Origin: Coriobacteriales bacterium
Lineage (GTDB): Bacteria > Actinomycetota > Coriobacteriia > Coriobacteriales > UBA8131
Assembly: GCA_031286975.1 (NCBI GenBank)
Contig: JAITTM010000223.1
Coordinates: 1 to 8,333 of the forward strand
Reading direction: 5' to 3'
Length of the DNA: 8,333 nt
The position numbers and the translations under genes are program-made. How positions within the stretch are numbered: position 1 is the first letter of the stretch; every line of letters begins with the position of its first letter. This document shows positions 1 through 6,104 of this stretch, piece after piece. The notes beneath the pieces are model-generated. The model was not told where the DNA came from. It did no database searches and saw only the letters and a list, made by a program, of their open reading frames with translations.

Positions 1-342
1 CAGGACGGCTCAGTCGAGAGCATCATCCTCACCGACTCCAAGACATTCCAGCGCGGTGACGCACGCTTCATGATCTCCCAATACGAGACCGTCGACACCA
101 CCGCCATCCTCGCGCAGGAAGCCCAGATCGTTGCCTCCCTCAAGCGCCTCGTCGTCGAGCGCAACCTCGAGTTCGCCCTCGTCCTCGTCACCGACATCAT
201 GCGCGAAGGCTCACAGTTCATCGTCGCCGGCAAACCCCAACTCGTCGAGCGCAGCTTCAACATCGACCTCGCCACCCACAGCGCCTGGGTTCCCGGTATC
301 CTCTCTCGCAAGAAACAAGTAGCCCCCCGCCTGCTCGATTAG
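1..342 (+). CDS. ppaC: Manganese-dependent inorganic pyrophosphatase (family II), C-terminal part
   Basis: The reading frame is open from the first base of the window, so this is the 3' end (113 residues) of a gene that begins outside. The visible part matches the C-terminal DHHA2 domain of family II (DHH) pyrophosphatases, cytoplasmic enzymes that hydrolyse pyrophosphate to two phosphates using Mn/Co and so pull biosynthetic reactions forward. Seen directly: a hydrophobic strand followed by VTDIMREGSQ, then AGKPQLVERSF, and near the end the SRKKQ motif, whose basic residues bind the pyrophosphate in this family, followed by VAPRLLD and a TAG stop. The DHH domain and any CBS/DRTGG regulatory insert lie outside the window, so the regulated (CBS) and plain subtypes cannot be separated. 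Codon use is strongly biased to C-ending codons, as expected of a well expressed housekeeping gene. It runs convergently towards the histidine kinase gene. Confidence 0.88.
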   Translation, partial: QDGSVESIILTDSKTFQRGDARFMISQYETVDTTAILAQEAQIVASLKRLVVERNLEFALVLVTDIMREGSQFIVAGKPQLVERSFNIDLATHSAWVPGILSRKKQVAPRLLD

Positions 343-384
343 CCGCGGAGGTTGTGCGTCAGAATCTGGGACAAGGTATCTGGG

Positions 385-413
385 GCAGAAAACAATCTCC
401 CGTTTTGCTCTGC
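385..413. terminator. Imperfect hairpin between convergent genes
   Basis: In the 88-bp gap between the convergent pyrophosphatase and histidine kinase genes, GCAG-AAAAC (385-393) can pair with GTTTT-(GCT bulge)-CTGC (402-413) around an 8-nt loop. It has A- and T-rich arms but no clear U-tract on either side. It may help end transcription from one or both directions, but this is a weak call. Nothing else is apparent in the gap. Confidence 0.25.
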
Positions 414-430
414 TCTCGCGGCTCTTGCCC

Positions 431-1507
431 TCACAGCCCTACGGTGAAGGTGCTACCTTCTTTCAGGGCGCTGTGCACGTCGATGCGGGCACCGTGCAGT
501 TCGAGTATCTTTTTGGTGAGGGAGAGCCCCAAGCCGTTGCCGCCTGCCGCGCGCTCGCGGGCCTTATCCACCTTGTAAAAGCGCTCGAAGATGTGCATCT
601 GGGCCTCTGGCGCGATGCCGATGCCGTTGTCGGTGATGCGCACCAGGTTGTGCCCGTCCTTCTGGGCATGCAAGGTTACGCGCAGGCTGCCGCCCGCGGG
701 GGTGAACTTGATGGCGTTGCCCAGCAGGTTGACCCACACCTGGGCGAGCAGCTCCTCGTCGCCGTTGCAGGTTGCGGGTGCAAGTTCTGCCTCGACCTCG
801 AGCTGCTTGGCCTGCCACTGTGGTTCAAGCATGAGGATGACGCTTTGCAGTTGCTGGTCGAGCCGGTACTCCCTGCGGTTGAGCGGGGTGCTCTGCGATT
901 CGAGGGACGAGAGCTTCATGAGGTTGTCGCTCAGTTTGGAGAGGCGCTTGCTCTCGGCCTCGATGATGCCCAGATAGTGTGTGCGCTGCTGAGGTGTGAG
1001 GCTGGCATCTTGGTCTTGCAGCAGCTTTGCAAAGCCACTGATGGAGGTCAGCGGCGATTGTATCTCGTGCGAGACGTTGGAGATAAAATCCTGACGCAGC
1101 CCCTCCATGGTGCCCAGTTGCTGCGCCATCCTGTTGATGGCGTCGATAACCTCGGTGTAAACGCCGTAGCCCACAGGCGTGATTGAGACATCAAAGTCGC
1201 CGTGTGCAATGCGATCCATGGCATCGAGCAGCAGGGTGTCCATGCCCACGCGCCCGCGCCCGCCCTCTTTGCTTCTGTGCCATCTGCCCACACAGGTGCC
1301 CGCAAGGGCGAGCAAGGCGAAGAGGATAAAACCGAGCAAGACGGTGAGAAGAAAGCGCACCAGCGGAGGCAGGGGAGAGCTGGGCCAAAAAACATCGAGC
1401 AGGTTGTTGGCAATGAGGTAGGCCGCGGCAAAGACAAGCGCGAGCAGGATAAGCGCGATGAGCACCCAGAGTACCTTATGCAGAACACTTCGCTCCTCGG
1501 GGTTCAT
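431..1507 (-). CDS. Sensor histidine kinase with minimal extracytoplasmic loop
   Basis: A 358-residue membrane histidine kinase, the likely partner of the response regulator gene before it. Domains in order: transmembrane helix 1 (about 10-33), a loop of about 16 residues (NNLLDVFWPSSPLPPL), transmembrane helix 2 (about 50-74), a HAMP-like linker (about 76-130), and HisKA with the phosphoacceptor His147 in SHEIQSP. The catalytic domain follows, with the N box around Asn260/Asn264 (VNLLGNAIKF), the G1 box DNGIGI (293-298) and the G2 box GNGLGLSL (323-330). All catalytic boxes are intact. The short loop leaves no room for a folded periplasmic sensor, the arrangement of intramembrane-sensing kinases that detect cell-envelope stress or work with an ABC transporter. 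The ATG is preceded by GGAGG at 7 nt and overlaps the regulator's stop by 4 nt (ATGA), indicating translational coupling. The stop is TGA at 431-433. The actual stimulus is not deducible. Confidence 0.93.
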   Translation of the reverse strand: MNPEERSVLHKVLWVLIALILLALVFAAAYLIANNLLDVFWPSSPLPPLVRFLLTVLLGFILFALLALAGTCVGRWHRSKEGGRGRVGMDTLLLDAMDRIAHGDFDVSITPVGYGVYTEVIDAINRMAQQLGTMEGLRQDFISNVSHEIQSPLTSISGFAKLLQDQDASLTPQQRTHYLGIIEAESKRLSKLSDNLMKLSSLESQSTPLNRREYRLDQQLQSVILMLEPQWQAKQLEVEAELAPATCNGDEELLAQVWVNLLGNAIKFTPAGGSLRVTLHAQKDGHNLVRITDNGIGIAPEAQMHIFERFYKVDKARERAAGGNGLGLSLTKKILELHGARIDVHSALKEGSTFTVGL

Positions 1508-2190
1508 GACGCGACCTCCACAACTTCCAGGCGGTAGCCCAGGCCGCGCACGGACGTCAGCTTAAAGCCGCTGACCTCGAGCGGAAAACGCTCGCGCAGG
1601 CGGCTTACGTGCACGTCGAGCGTGCGTTCATTGCCGTCAAAGTCATAGCCCCACACGTCCTCTATCAGCTGGTCGCGGGCAAAGGTGCGCCCGGGATACC
1701 CAGCCAGCTTGAAGAGCAGCTCAAACTCGCGCAGCGGGATGTCGCTGGTCACGCCCGCCAGGGTGACGGTATGGCTCAGGTGGTCGATGGTGAGCTTGCC
1801 CACCTGCACTACCTGCGATTTTTCAATCTTGTAGCGGCGGAGCAGTGCCTTGACGCGCACAATGAGCTCTTCTCCCTCAAAGGGCTTGGTAAGATAGTCG
1901 TCGGCGCCGGCGGTAAAGCCTGCCACCTTGTTGCCCAGCTCACCTTTGGCGGTGAGCATAAGCACGGGCAGATCCTCGTAGTAGCGGCGCAGGTGTCGGC
2001 AGAGCTCAAAACCGTCCATCTGGGGCATCATCACGTCCACGATGGCAAGGTCGGGGTTCTGCTCAGCCATGACCTCAAGGGCCACCGCGCCATTTTTTGC
2101 CTCACAGGTCTCAAAGCCCTCGGCAAAGAGCAGCGCACGCAGCAGCTCACGGATATACTCGTCGTCGTCAACAATCAGGATCTTTGCCAT
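1504..2190 (-). CDS. OmpR/PhoB-family response regulator
   Basis: A 228-residue DNA-binding response regulator. The receiver domain (about 1-115) has the acidic pocket Asp8-Asp9-Asp10, phosphoacceptor Asp52 in IVDVMMPQMDG, the switch residues Thr80 and Tyr99, and Lys102 in TKPF. The C-terminal winged helix-turn-helix (about 130-225) has REFELLFKLAGYPGR, the recognition region RDQLIEDVWGYDFDGNERTLDVHVSRLRERF, and the final wing GFKLTSVRGLGYRLE, typical of the OmpR/PhoB class. I chose the ATG at 2190 because it begins the canonical MAKILIVDDD and follows GGAGG at 8 nt. The open frame continues far upstream, but that part overlaps the permease gene antiparallel in function and resembles nothing. 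It is coupled to the kinase gene by a 4-nt overlap. A 19-bp element shared with the upstream region of the ABC ATPase gene lies 61 bp before this start, suggesting autoregulation and control of the transporter (inference). Confidence 0.95.
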   Translation of the reverse strand: MAKILIVDDDEYIRELLRALLFAEGFETCEAKNGAVALEVMAEQNPDLAIVDVMMPQMDGFELCRHLRRYYEDLPVLMLTAKGELGNKVAGFTAGADDYLTKPFEGEELIVRVKALLRRYKIEKSQVVQVGKLTIDHLSHTVTLAGVTSDIPLREFELLFKLAGYPGRTFARDQLIEDVWGYDFDGNERTLDVHVSRLRERFPLEVSGFKLTSVRGLGYRLEVVEVAS

Positions 2191-2215
2191 GCCAAACACC
2201 TCCGCGCCAACGCCT

Positions 2216-2223
2216 GTAAATCG
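2216..2223. promoter_or_regulatory. Extra half-site GTAAATCG near the regulator start
   Basis: The octamer GTAAATCG occurs here, between the response regulator start and the longer shared element at 2251-2269. The same octamer is the downstream half of the element before the ABC ATPase gene (4205-4212). It may be an additional half-site for the regulator; an 8-base match alone is weak evidence. Confidence 0.3.
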
Positions 2224-2250
2224 TGTCTGTATGCAGGATACCAGCCTTTT

Positions 2251-2269
2251 GTAAACGGAGCATGAATCG
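2251..2269. promoter_or_regulatory. Putative operator shared by regulator and ABC genes (copy 1)
   Basis: The 19 bp read GTAAACGGAG-CA-TGAATCG on the + strand and match the element at 4194-4212 in 16 of 19 positions, including the first ten bases exactly. This copy ends 61 bp before the regulator start, and the other lies 68 bp before the ATPase start, in the same orientation relative to its gene. OmpR/PhoB regulators bind direct repeats spaced one helical turn apart, which the other copy shows clearly (GTAAA-N6-GTAAA). Binding by the neighbouring regulator is inferred. Confidence 0.5.
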
Positions 2270-2315
2270 TCAGGCAAGATGCCTGTTGCCCAGCCGGTTG
2301 TAGGCTTCAAGCAGG

Positions 2316-2359
2316 GGAGAAGGGCGAGGCTCAACCCAACGGGAACCTCGCCCTTCTCC
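2316..2359 (-). terminator. Strong 14-bp stem after the permease gene
   Basis: GGAGAAGGGCGAGG (2316-2329) pairs perfectly with 2346-2359 around a 16-nt loop, beginning 10 bp beyond the permease stop. This is a very stable GC-rich hairpin placed where a terminator would be, but neither strand has a U-tract after it. It may terminate, partly attenuate read-through into the regulator gene, or protect the 3' end of the transporter mRNA. Confidence 0.5.
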
Positions 2360-2369
2360 ACAAACGTAC

Positions 2370-3182
2370 CTATGCCGTGCGCTTGTAGGCGCGCAGGGTG
2401 AGAGGGGCAAAGATCGCGACGATCGCCGCCAGCCCTACCAGCGTCCACCAGAAGTCCGCGCCGATGATGCCAAAGTTGAGCATCTCGCGCATTGCCGCCA
2501 CCAGATGCGAGACCGGATTGACGCCCACAAAGCCCTGCAAGAACCACGGCAGTGTATCGACGGGCACAAAGGCGTTGGAGAGAAAGGTCAGCGGCATGAG
2601 GATCATCATGCTTAAGCCCGACACGCTTTGTGCGGTGCGCATGATCAGCCCCAGCCAGGCGAATATCCAGCTCATGCACCAGGCGGTGAGCATCGCCAGC
2701 AGGCCGGCTCCAAGTATCCACAGCGCCCCCGCCGCAGGAAAATACCCCAGGATGAAGCCCATCAAAAAGGTGAGGCTTATGGCGATGGCGTAGCGCACAA
2801 AGTCGGTGATAAGGGCACCGGCCAGAGGGGCGATGCGGGCGATGGGCAGCGATTTAAAGCGGTTGAACACGCCCTTCTCCATATCTTCGCGCATCGACAC
2901 GCCGGTGGTCACAGACGCCATGATGACGGTCTGCGCCAGGATGCCGGGGATGAGGGTGGGCAGGTAGTCACCCATGCTGCCGGCGATGGCTCCGCCAAAG
3001 ATGAAGGCGAACATCAGGGTAAAGAGGATGGGCTGGAGCATCACGTCGACCAGTTGGTCGGGCGTGTGCTTGATCTTGAGCAGGGCGCGATATGCCATGG
3101 TCAGGGTGTTGCGAAGCGTAGTGCCCAGACCGATGTGCTTGCTTATTACGGGGCGCGTTGCGATTGGGGTCATGGTGGTCAT
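2370..3182 (-). CDS. ABC-2 type permease, DrrB-like
   Basis: A 270-residue integral membrane protein that should dimerise and pair with the ATPase encoded just before it to make an exporter of the daunorubicin-resistance (DrrAB) class. Seen in the sequence: an N-terminal cytoplasmic stretch, then about six hydrophobic helices (first from VMLQPILFTLMFAFIFG, last WWTLVGLAAIVAIFAPL). The conserved cytoplasmic loop SMREDMEKGVFNRFKSLPIAR and the late NAFVPVDTLPWFLQGFVGVNP segment are ABC-2/DrrB hallmarks. I chose the ATG at 3182 because AGGAG precedes it by 6-7 nt. The upstream stop TAA of the ATPase gene is embedded in that same ribosome binding site (TAAAGGAG), so the two genes are only 11 nt apart and co-translated. 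The substrate cannot be told from sequence; the family ranges from drugs and glycopeptide-like compounds to lipids. Confidence 0.92.
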   Translation of the reverse strand: MTTMTPIATRPVISKHIGLGTTLRNTLTMAYRALLKIKHTPDQLVDVMLQPILFTLMFAFIFGGAIAGSMGDYLPTLIPGILAQTVIMASVTTGVSMREDMEKGVFNRFKSLPIARIAPLAGALITDFVRYAIAISLTFLMGFILGYFPAAGALWILGAGLLAMLTAWCMSWIFAWLGLIMRTAQSVSGLSMMILMPLTFLSNAFVPVDTLPWFLQGFVGVNPVSHLVAAMREMLNFGIIGADFWWTLVGLAAIVAIFAPLTLRAYKRTA

Positions 3183-3193
3183 GGTGATCTCCT

Positions 3194-4126
3194 TTACGCT
3201 GCCTGCTCGAAGGGGTTGACAGGGTCGAGAGGGCAAAGAGGGTCGATGGCGTTGCCGGTCAAAGCGAGAAACACCTCATCGAGCGTCTTAGCGCCGATGG
3301 AGGCCTTGAGGTTGCTTGGTGTGTCCTCGGCAACAACGCGGCCGTGGTCGATAAGGGCGATGCGATCGGCCAGCTGGTCGGCCTCATCAAGGTATTGCGT
3401 GGTGAGAAGGATGGTCGAGCCTTCACGCACGAGACGACGGATGGTCTCCCACATCTGGTTGCGCGTGCGCGGGTCGAGGCCGGTGGTGGGCTCATCCAAG
3501 AAGATCAGCGGCGGTTGGGCGATGAGGCTGGCTGCCAGGTCAAGGCGACGACGCATGCCACCGCTGAAATTGCTCAGCGGACGTCGGGCGGCCTCACTCA
3601 AGGCAAACTCCTCAAGCAGGGCGGCGGCCTTGCTCTTGGCGGCGGCCCGGCTCAGGCCCAGCAGGCGGCCAAAGATCACAAGATTCTCGGTTGCGGTGAG
3701 GTTCTCGTCAACTGAGGCGAACTGCCCCGTGAGCCCGATGAGCTGGCGCACCTGCTGCGCCTCCCTCACCACGTCGTAGCCAAAGACCTGTGCTGTGCCG
3801 GCGTCGGGCCGCATCAGCGTGGCCAGGATGTTGATGGTGGTGGTCTTGCCGGCACCGTTGGGGCCGAGGATGCCGTAGATGCCGCCCTGCGTCACCTTAA
3901 GGTCGATGCCGTCGACGGCCTGGTTGTCCTTGAACGCCTTTTTGAGCCCCTGGGCCTCGATGGCGAGCACTGCGTTGCCTGCGTTGCCGCCCACGCCGCT
4001 CGCGCCGCTTGCGCCGCCTGCGTTTGCGTTGCCGCCCGCGCCGCCTGCGCTGCCTACGCCGCTCGCGTTTGCGTTGCCGCCCACGCCGCTCGCGCTGTTG
4101 CTGAATACTGCTGCTTGCTGTTTCAT
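3194..4126 (-). CDS. ABC transporter ATPase, DrrA family, with repetitive N-terminal extension
   Basis: A 310-residue ATP-binding subunit driving the DrrB-like permease encoded 11 nt downstream. Motifs: Walker [10 protein letters not shown] (88-96), Q-loop Gln135 in [14 protein letters not shown], signature [11 protein letters not shown] (186-196), Walker B LIFLDEP (207-213), D-loop TTGLDP, and Gln244 at the H-loop position ([17 protein letters not shown]), the usual DrrA variant rather than a defect. The C-terminal tail ([11 protein letters not shown] onward) is also DrrA-like. The start at ATG 4126 follows GGAGG at 5 nt; an upstream in-frame GTG at 4189 lacks such a site. Odd feature: residues 12-52, before the ABC domain begins at [13 protein letters not shown], consist almost only of Gly, Ala, Ser, Asn and Val in a 15-residue repeat. 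This extension is not part of the family fold, and no good internal start follows it, so it is probably translated. Confidence 0.93.
   Translation of the reverse strand: MKQQAAVFSNSASGVGGNANASGVGSAGGAGGNANAGGASGASGVGGNAGNAVLAIEAQGLKKAFKDNQAVDGIDLKVTQGGIYGILGPNGAGKTTTINILATLMRPDAGTAQVFGYDVVREAQQVRQLIGLTGQFASVDENLTATENLVIFGRLLGLSRAAAKSKAAALLEEFALSEAARRPLSNFSGGMRRRLDLAASLIAQPPLIFLDEPTTGLDPRTRNQMWETIRRLVREGSTILLTTQYLDEADQLADRIALIDHGRVVAEDTPSNLKASIGAKTLDEVFLALTGNAIDPLCPLDPVNPFEQAA
3981..4094. repeat. 45-bp-period tandem repeat in the DrrA-like gene
   Basis: The 24-bp segment at 3981-4004 recurs identically at 4071-4094, and a near-copy lies exactly between them at 4026-4049, so the period is 45 bp. 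On the coding (-) strand this gives about 2.7 copies of a 15-residue unit: [30 protein letters not shown], then [11 protein letters not shown]. The period is a multiple of three, so gain or loss of units would keep the ATPase in frame. Confidence 0.9.
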
Positions 4127-4193
4127 GTGAACCTCCAGTCGATGATTGCAAACATATGGTGCCGCCCAAATATCAACGGAGGTTTGCACGCAG

Positions 4194-4212
4194 GTAAACG
4201 GAGAGTAAATCG
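4194..4212. promoter_or_regulatory. Putative operator before the DrrA-like gene (copy 2)
   Basis: GTAAACGGAGAGTAAATCG contains the direct repeat GTAAA-N6-GTAAA with an 11-bp period, the classic geometry for tandem binding of an OmpR/PhoB regulator on one DNA face. It matches 16 of 19 bases of the element before the response regulator gene. It lies 68 bp before the ATPase start, a position suited to activation. An acceptable but weak sigma-70-like pair (TTTACC, 18 nt, GATATT) follows on the - strand. The binding protein is inferred from context. Confidence 0.55.
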
Positions 4213-4300
4213 GTGATGGTGTTTCAGGTCAAAGCGCGGCAGCAACCAAAAAATCCAGCGCGATCTGTGCGCTACTGCTCTGTGGCGAACCGTCAGAATA

Positions 4301-4352
4301 CTTGCTCAGGCTTGCTTAGCGGCTCTGCGCCAAAACGCAGGCTTTGAGCAAG
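4301..4352. promoter_or_regulatory. Inverted repeat overlapping the -35 region
   Basis: CTTGCTCA (4301-4308) and TGAGCAAG (4345-4352) are perfect inverted copies, 36 bp apart. A small internal hairpin, CTGCG (4325-4329) with CGCAG (4336-4340), sits between them. The right arm covers the -35 of the promoter for the + strand gene, so a protein bound to the dyad, or a loop, could block RNA polymerase. The separation is long for a simple dimer site, so this is tentative. Confidence 0.35.
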
Positions 4353-4371
4353 GCCGCGGTAAGCGTATAAT
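4344..4371 (+). promoter_or_regulatory. Sigma-70-type promoter for the membrane-anchored coiled-coil gene
   Basis: A perfect -10 hexamer TATAAT (4366-4371) is preceded at 16 bp by TTGAGC (4344-4349), matching four of six -35 bases. Transcription would begin near 4378, giving a leader of about 40 nt before the GTG start at 4419. Confidence 0.65.
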
Positions 4372-4418
4372 CAGCCAACAGAATCAGTGCCGCTCAGCTA
4401 ATGGCAAGGAGGCCCCCT

Positions 4419-5165
4419 GTGGCGAAGATCGAAAACGAGTACGTGCGACAGGTAACACAGGCTCGCGCACAGGTTGCGCGCGCAAAATCTGACTATAACG
4501 CTGCTGTTGCGACAGCCAAAAAAGAGGTCAAGGCAGCCCAGGAGGTCTATGACAAACGGGTTAAGGCCCTCAAGTCAGAGAGGGCCAAGCTCGAGAAGGA
4601 CTTTGCCGAGCAACTCAAAAGCTATGCGGGCATCAAACTCTATAACGACCGCATCGAGTCCAATGGACGCAGCCTCAAGTTCGAATACGATATCCAGGCT
4701 GATGAGAAGATAGTTGGGGAGACCCCCGAGACCAAGGAGCTTCTCGTCACCTTTACCAGCGGGGAGGCCACGCTCCAGGCACAGGGCGACCCCAACAAAG
4801 AGGAGCTTGCCCGCGATTTCATCTCCGCCGTCTTAAGTGCCAAGGCTGCTTATCCGGAGAAGCTCAACCAGCAAAACGCCCGCCTCGACTTTCTCAAAGG
4901 GGAGCTCGATACGGCGATGAATGCAACCGGCCCCGTGCGCGCGGCAGAGCAGCGCCTTGATGCCGCCACGGCGCATACCGCCGCCATCACGCTGGCAGAA
5001 AGCGAGCTCCATCGCATTGAGATAAGCGGCAGCCCCGCGGACAAGGCGTTTTTGCGCGAGGCAGAGAGCTCAAAGCGCAAGACGACAGTCATCATCGTCG
5101 CCAGTGCCATAATCGTCATCCTGGTGGTGGTTTTGGTGGTGTTTCTCCTGCAGATGCGGTCGTAG
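4419..5165 (+). CDS. Tail-anchored coiled-coil protein of unknown function with a PH-like central segment
   Basis: A 248-residue protein I do not recognise. I chose the GTG at 4419 because AAGGAGG lies 6 nt before it; the in-frame ATG at 4401 precedes that ribosome binding site and adds only six residues. Residues about 5-66 are Ala/Lys/Glu/Gln-rich and predict a long coiled coil. Residues about 68-150 (SYAGIKLYNDRIESNGRSLKF, then alternating strands and a helix ending ARDFISAVLSAKAAY) have the look of a bacterial PH-like (bPH) domain, by eye only. A second charged helix runs about 150-215. A basic stop-transfer start (SSKRKTT) leads into one strongly hydrophobic C-terminal helix (about 223-242) ending LLQMRS. 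With no signal peptide, the bulk should be cytoplasmic and tethered to the inner face of the membrane. It is monocistronic, divergent from the ABC exporter genes and convergent with ecfT, with its own promoter. A role as a membrane scaffold is possible but unproven. Confidence 0.85.
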   Translation: MAKIENEYVRQVTQARAQVARAKSDYNAAVATAKKEVKAAQEVYDKRVKALKSERAKLEKDFAEQLKSYAGIKLYNDRIESNGRSLKFEYDIQADEKIVGETPETKELLVTFTSGEATLQAQGDPNKEELARDFISAVLSAKAAYPEKLNQQNARLDFLKGELDTAMNATGPVRAAEQRLDAATAHTAAITLAESELHRIEISGSPADKAFLREAESSKRKTTVIIVASAIIVILVVVLVVFLLQMRS

Positions 5166-5185
5166 TGCCCTGGGCATTGGGCACT
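5164..5185 (+). terminator. Small hairpin at the end of the coiled-coil gene
   Basis: AGTGCCC (5164-5170) pairs with GGGCACT (5179-5185) across an 8-nt loop, beginning inside the stop codon. It is followed by a TTGAGGCTATTTT stretch rather than a clean U-tract, so it is at best a weak terminator for the + strand gene. Confidence 0.35.
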
Positions 5186-5210
5186 TGAGGCTATTTTCCC
5201 ATTTACTGCC

Positions 5211-5258
5211 AAAAAAAGCAGGGTAATCCGGCAAAGAAGACTCGCCCTTTGCCGGATT
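5211..5258 (-). terminator. Terminator after ecfT, possibly bidirectional
   Basis: AATCCGGCAAAG (5225-5236) pairs perfectly over 12 bp with CTTTGCCGGATT (5247-5258), with a 10-nt loop. Reading the - strand from ecfT, the hairpin is followed after 7 nt by seven consecutive U residues (5217-5211). Reading the + strand, CTCGTTTT follows the stem. It separates the convergent ecfT and coiled-coil genes and could serve both. Confidence 0.7.
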
Positions 5259-5303
5259 CTCGTTTTGGGTGCCGCGTGCTCTGACAAGCCGTGCTACAAC
5301 GTG

Positions 5304-6104
5304 CTACAAAAAGACCATGACGACGATAAGGATGAGCACCACGGCGCAGGCGATATAGTCGCGGCTCTCGATCTTGAGGGCATGGTAGTGGGTGCGGTTG
5401 GCACCTCCGTGGTAGCAGCGGCTCTCCATGGCATAGGCGAGATCCTCAGCGTGGCGAAAGCTCTGCGCAAACAGGGGCACCAAGAGGGGAACAAGGGCTT
5501 TGAGTCGCGCTATTGGGCCTCCGCCGTCAAACACGGCGCCGCGGGCGAGTTGCGCCTTCTTTATCTTGTCAAAGTCGTCCAGCAAGGTGGGTATGAAGCG
5601 CAGCGCTATGCTCATCATCATCGACAACTCAAAGGAGGGCAGACCAAAACGATCAAAGGGTCTGAGCATGCTGCCCATCGCGTCGCAGAGCGCGATGGGC
5701 GAGGTGGTAAGGGTGAGCAGCGTGGCGCAGAAGAACAGAACAAAAAGCCGGAGCATCATAAAGAGTCCGCGCCAGAGGCCCTCGTCGGTTATGAGGATAA
5801 GACCCCAATGCGCCAGCTGAGTGCCCTCTGTGACAAAAAACACGTTGAACAGCAGGGGAAAGACGAGCAGGATGCTCAAAGGTGCCGCCGCCTTGCCCAC
5901 CGTGCGCAGGGGTATGTTTGAAAGCGCTACAACAAGGAGCAGGAATGCCATCAAGATGCCCAGCCCTATAAAGGTGTTGGCTAAAAACGCCGCCACCATA
6001 GAGGCAAAAAGCAAGGTCACCTTGATGCGGGGGTCGAGGCGATGGATAAGCGAGTTGCTGTGGTAATACTGCCCGATGGCGATATCATAGGCCACAGCGA
6101 TCAC
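5304..6104 (-). CDS. ecfT: Energy-coupling factor transporter transmembrane protein EcfT
   Basis: A 266-residue membrane protein, the scaffold (T) subunit that links two EcfA ATPases to a vitamin-binding S component in ECF importers. Seen: the N-terminal DIAIGQYYHSNSLIHRLDPR, characteristic of EcfT; four or more hydrophobic helices, the last at the very C-terminus (YIACAVVLILIVVMVFL); and the two coupling-helix motifs, AQLARGA (Arg188) and AMESRCYHGG (Arg229). The second motif reads Ser-Arg-Cys instead of Ala-Arg-Gly, but keeps the essential arginine. I chose the GTG at 6104 because GGAG lies 7 nt before it; an ATG at 6140 would lengthen the overlap with the ATPase gene and adds an unusual arginine-rich leader. 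With the GTG start the gene overlaps the 3' end of the EcfA gene by 20 nt, indicating coupled translation under the same FMN riboswitch. A strong hairpin follows the stop. Confidence 0.94.
   Translation of the reverse strand: MIAVAYDIAIGQYYHSNSLIHRLDPRIKVTLLFASMVAAFLANTFIGLGILMAFLLLVVALSNIPLRTVGKAAAPLSILLVFPLLFNVFFVTEGTQLAHWGLILITDEGLWRGLFMMLRLFVLFFCATLLTLTTSPIALCDAMGSMLRPFDRFGLPSFELSMMMSIALRFIPTLLDDFDKIKKAQLARGAVFDGGGPIARLKALVPLLVPLFAQSFRHAEDLAYAMESRCYHGGANRTHYHALKIESRDYIACAVVLILIVVMVFL

Noticed and set aside
425..1186. A 253-codon open frame on the + strand
   Set aside because: It is the mirror of the histidine kinase gene, which has all catalytic boxes. This frame lacks a ribosome binding site and recognisable motifs.
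2229..2241. Small inverted repeat GTAT-GCAGG-ATAC before the regulator gene
   Set aside because: Only 4-bp arms; likely to occur by chance, and it has no counterpart upstream of the transporter genes.
2191..2721. N-terminal extension of the response regulator by 177 codons
   Set aside because: The extension is out-of-frame overlap with the permease gene plus intergenic DNA. The regulator's canonical start MAKILIVDDD at 2190 has its own GGAGG.
2628..3779. A 383-codon open frame on the + strand
   Set aside because: It runs antisense through the ABC permease and ATPase genes. Its translation is rich in His, Gln, Arg and Ser with no domain pattern, and it is explained by GC-rich codon bias on the opposite strand.
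3981..4094. CRISPR-like regularly spaced repeats
   Set aside because: The three units are directly adjoining variants of one 45-bp repeat within a reading frame, with similar rather than unique spacers, and no cas genes are present.
5291..5309. GTGCTACAA repeated 10 bp apart at the end of ecfT
   Set aside because: A two-copy 9-bp repeat spanning the stop codon region; too short and isolated to suggest an attachment site or insertion footprint.
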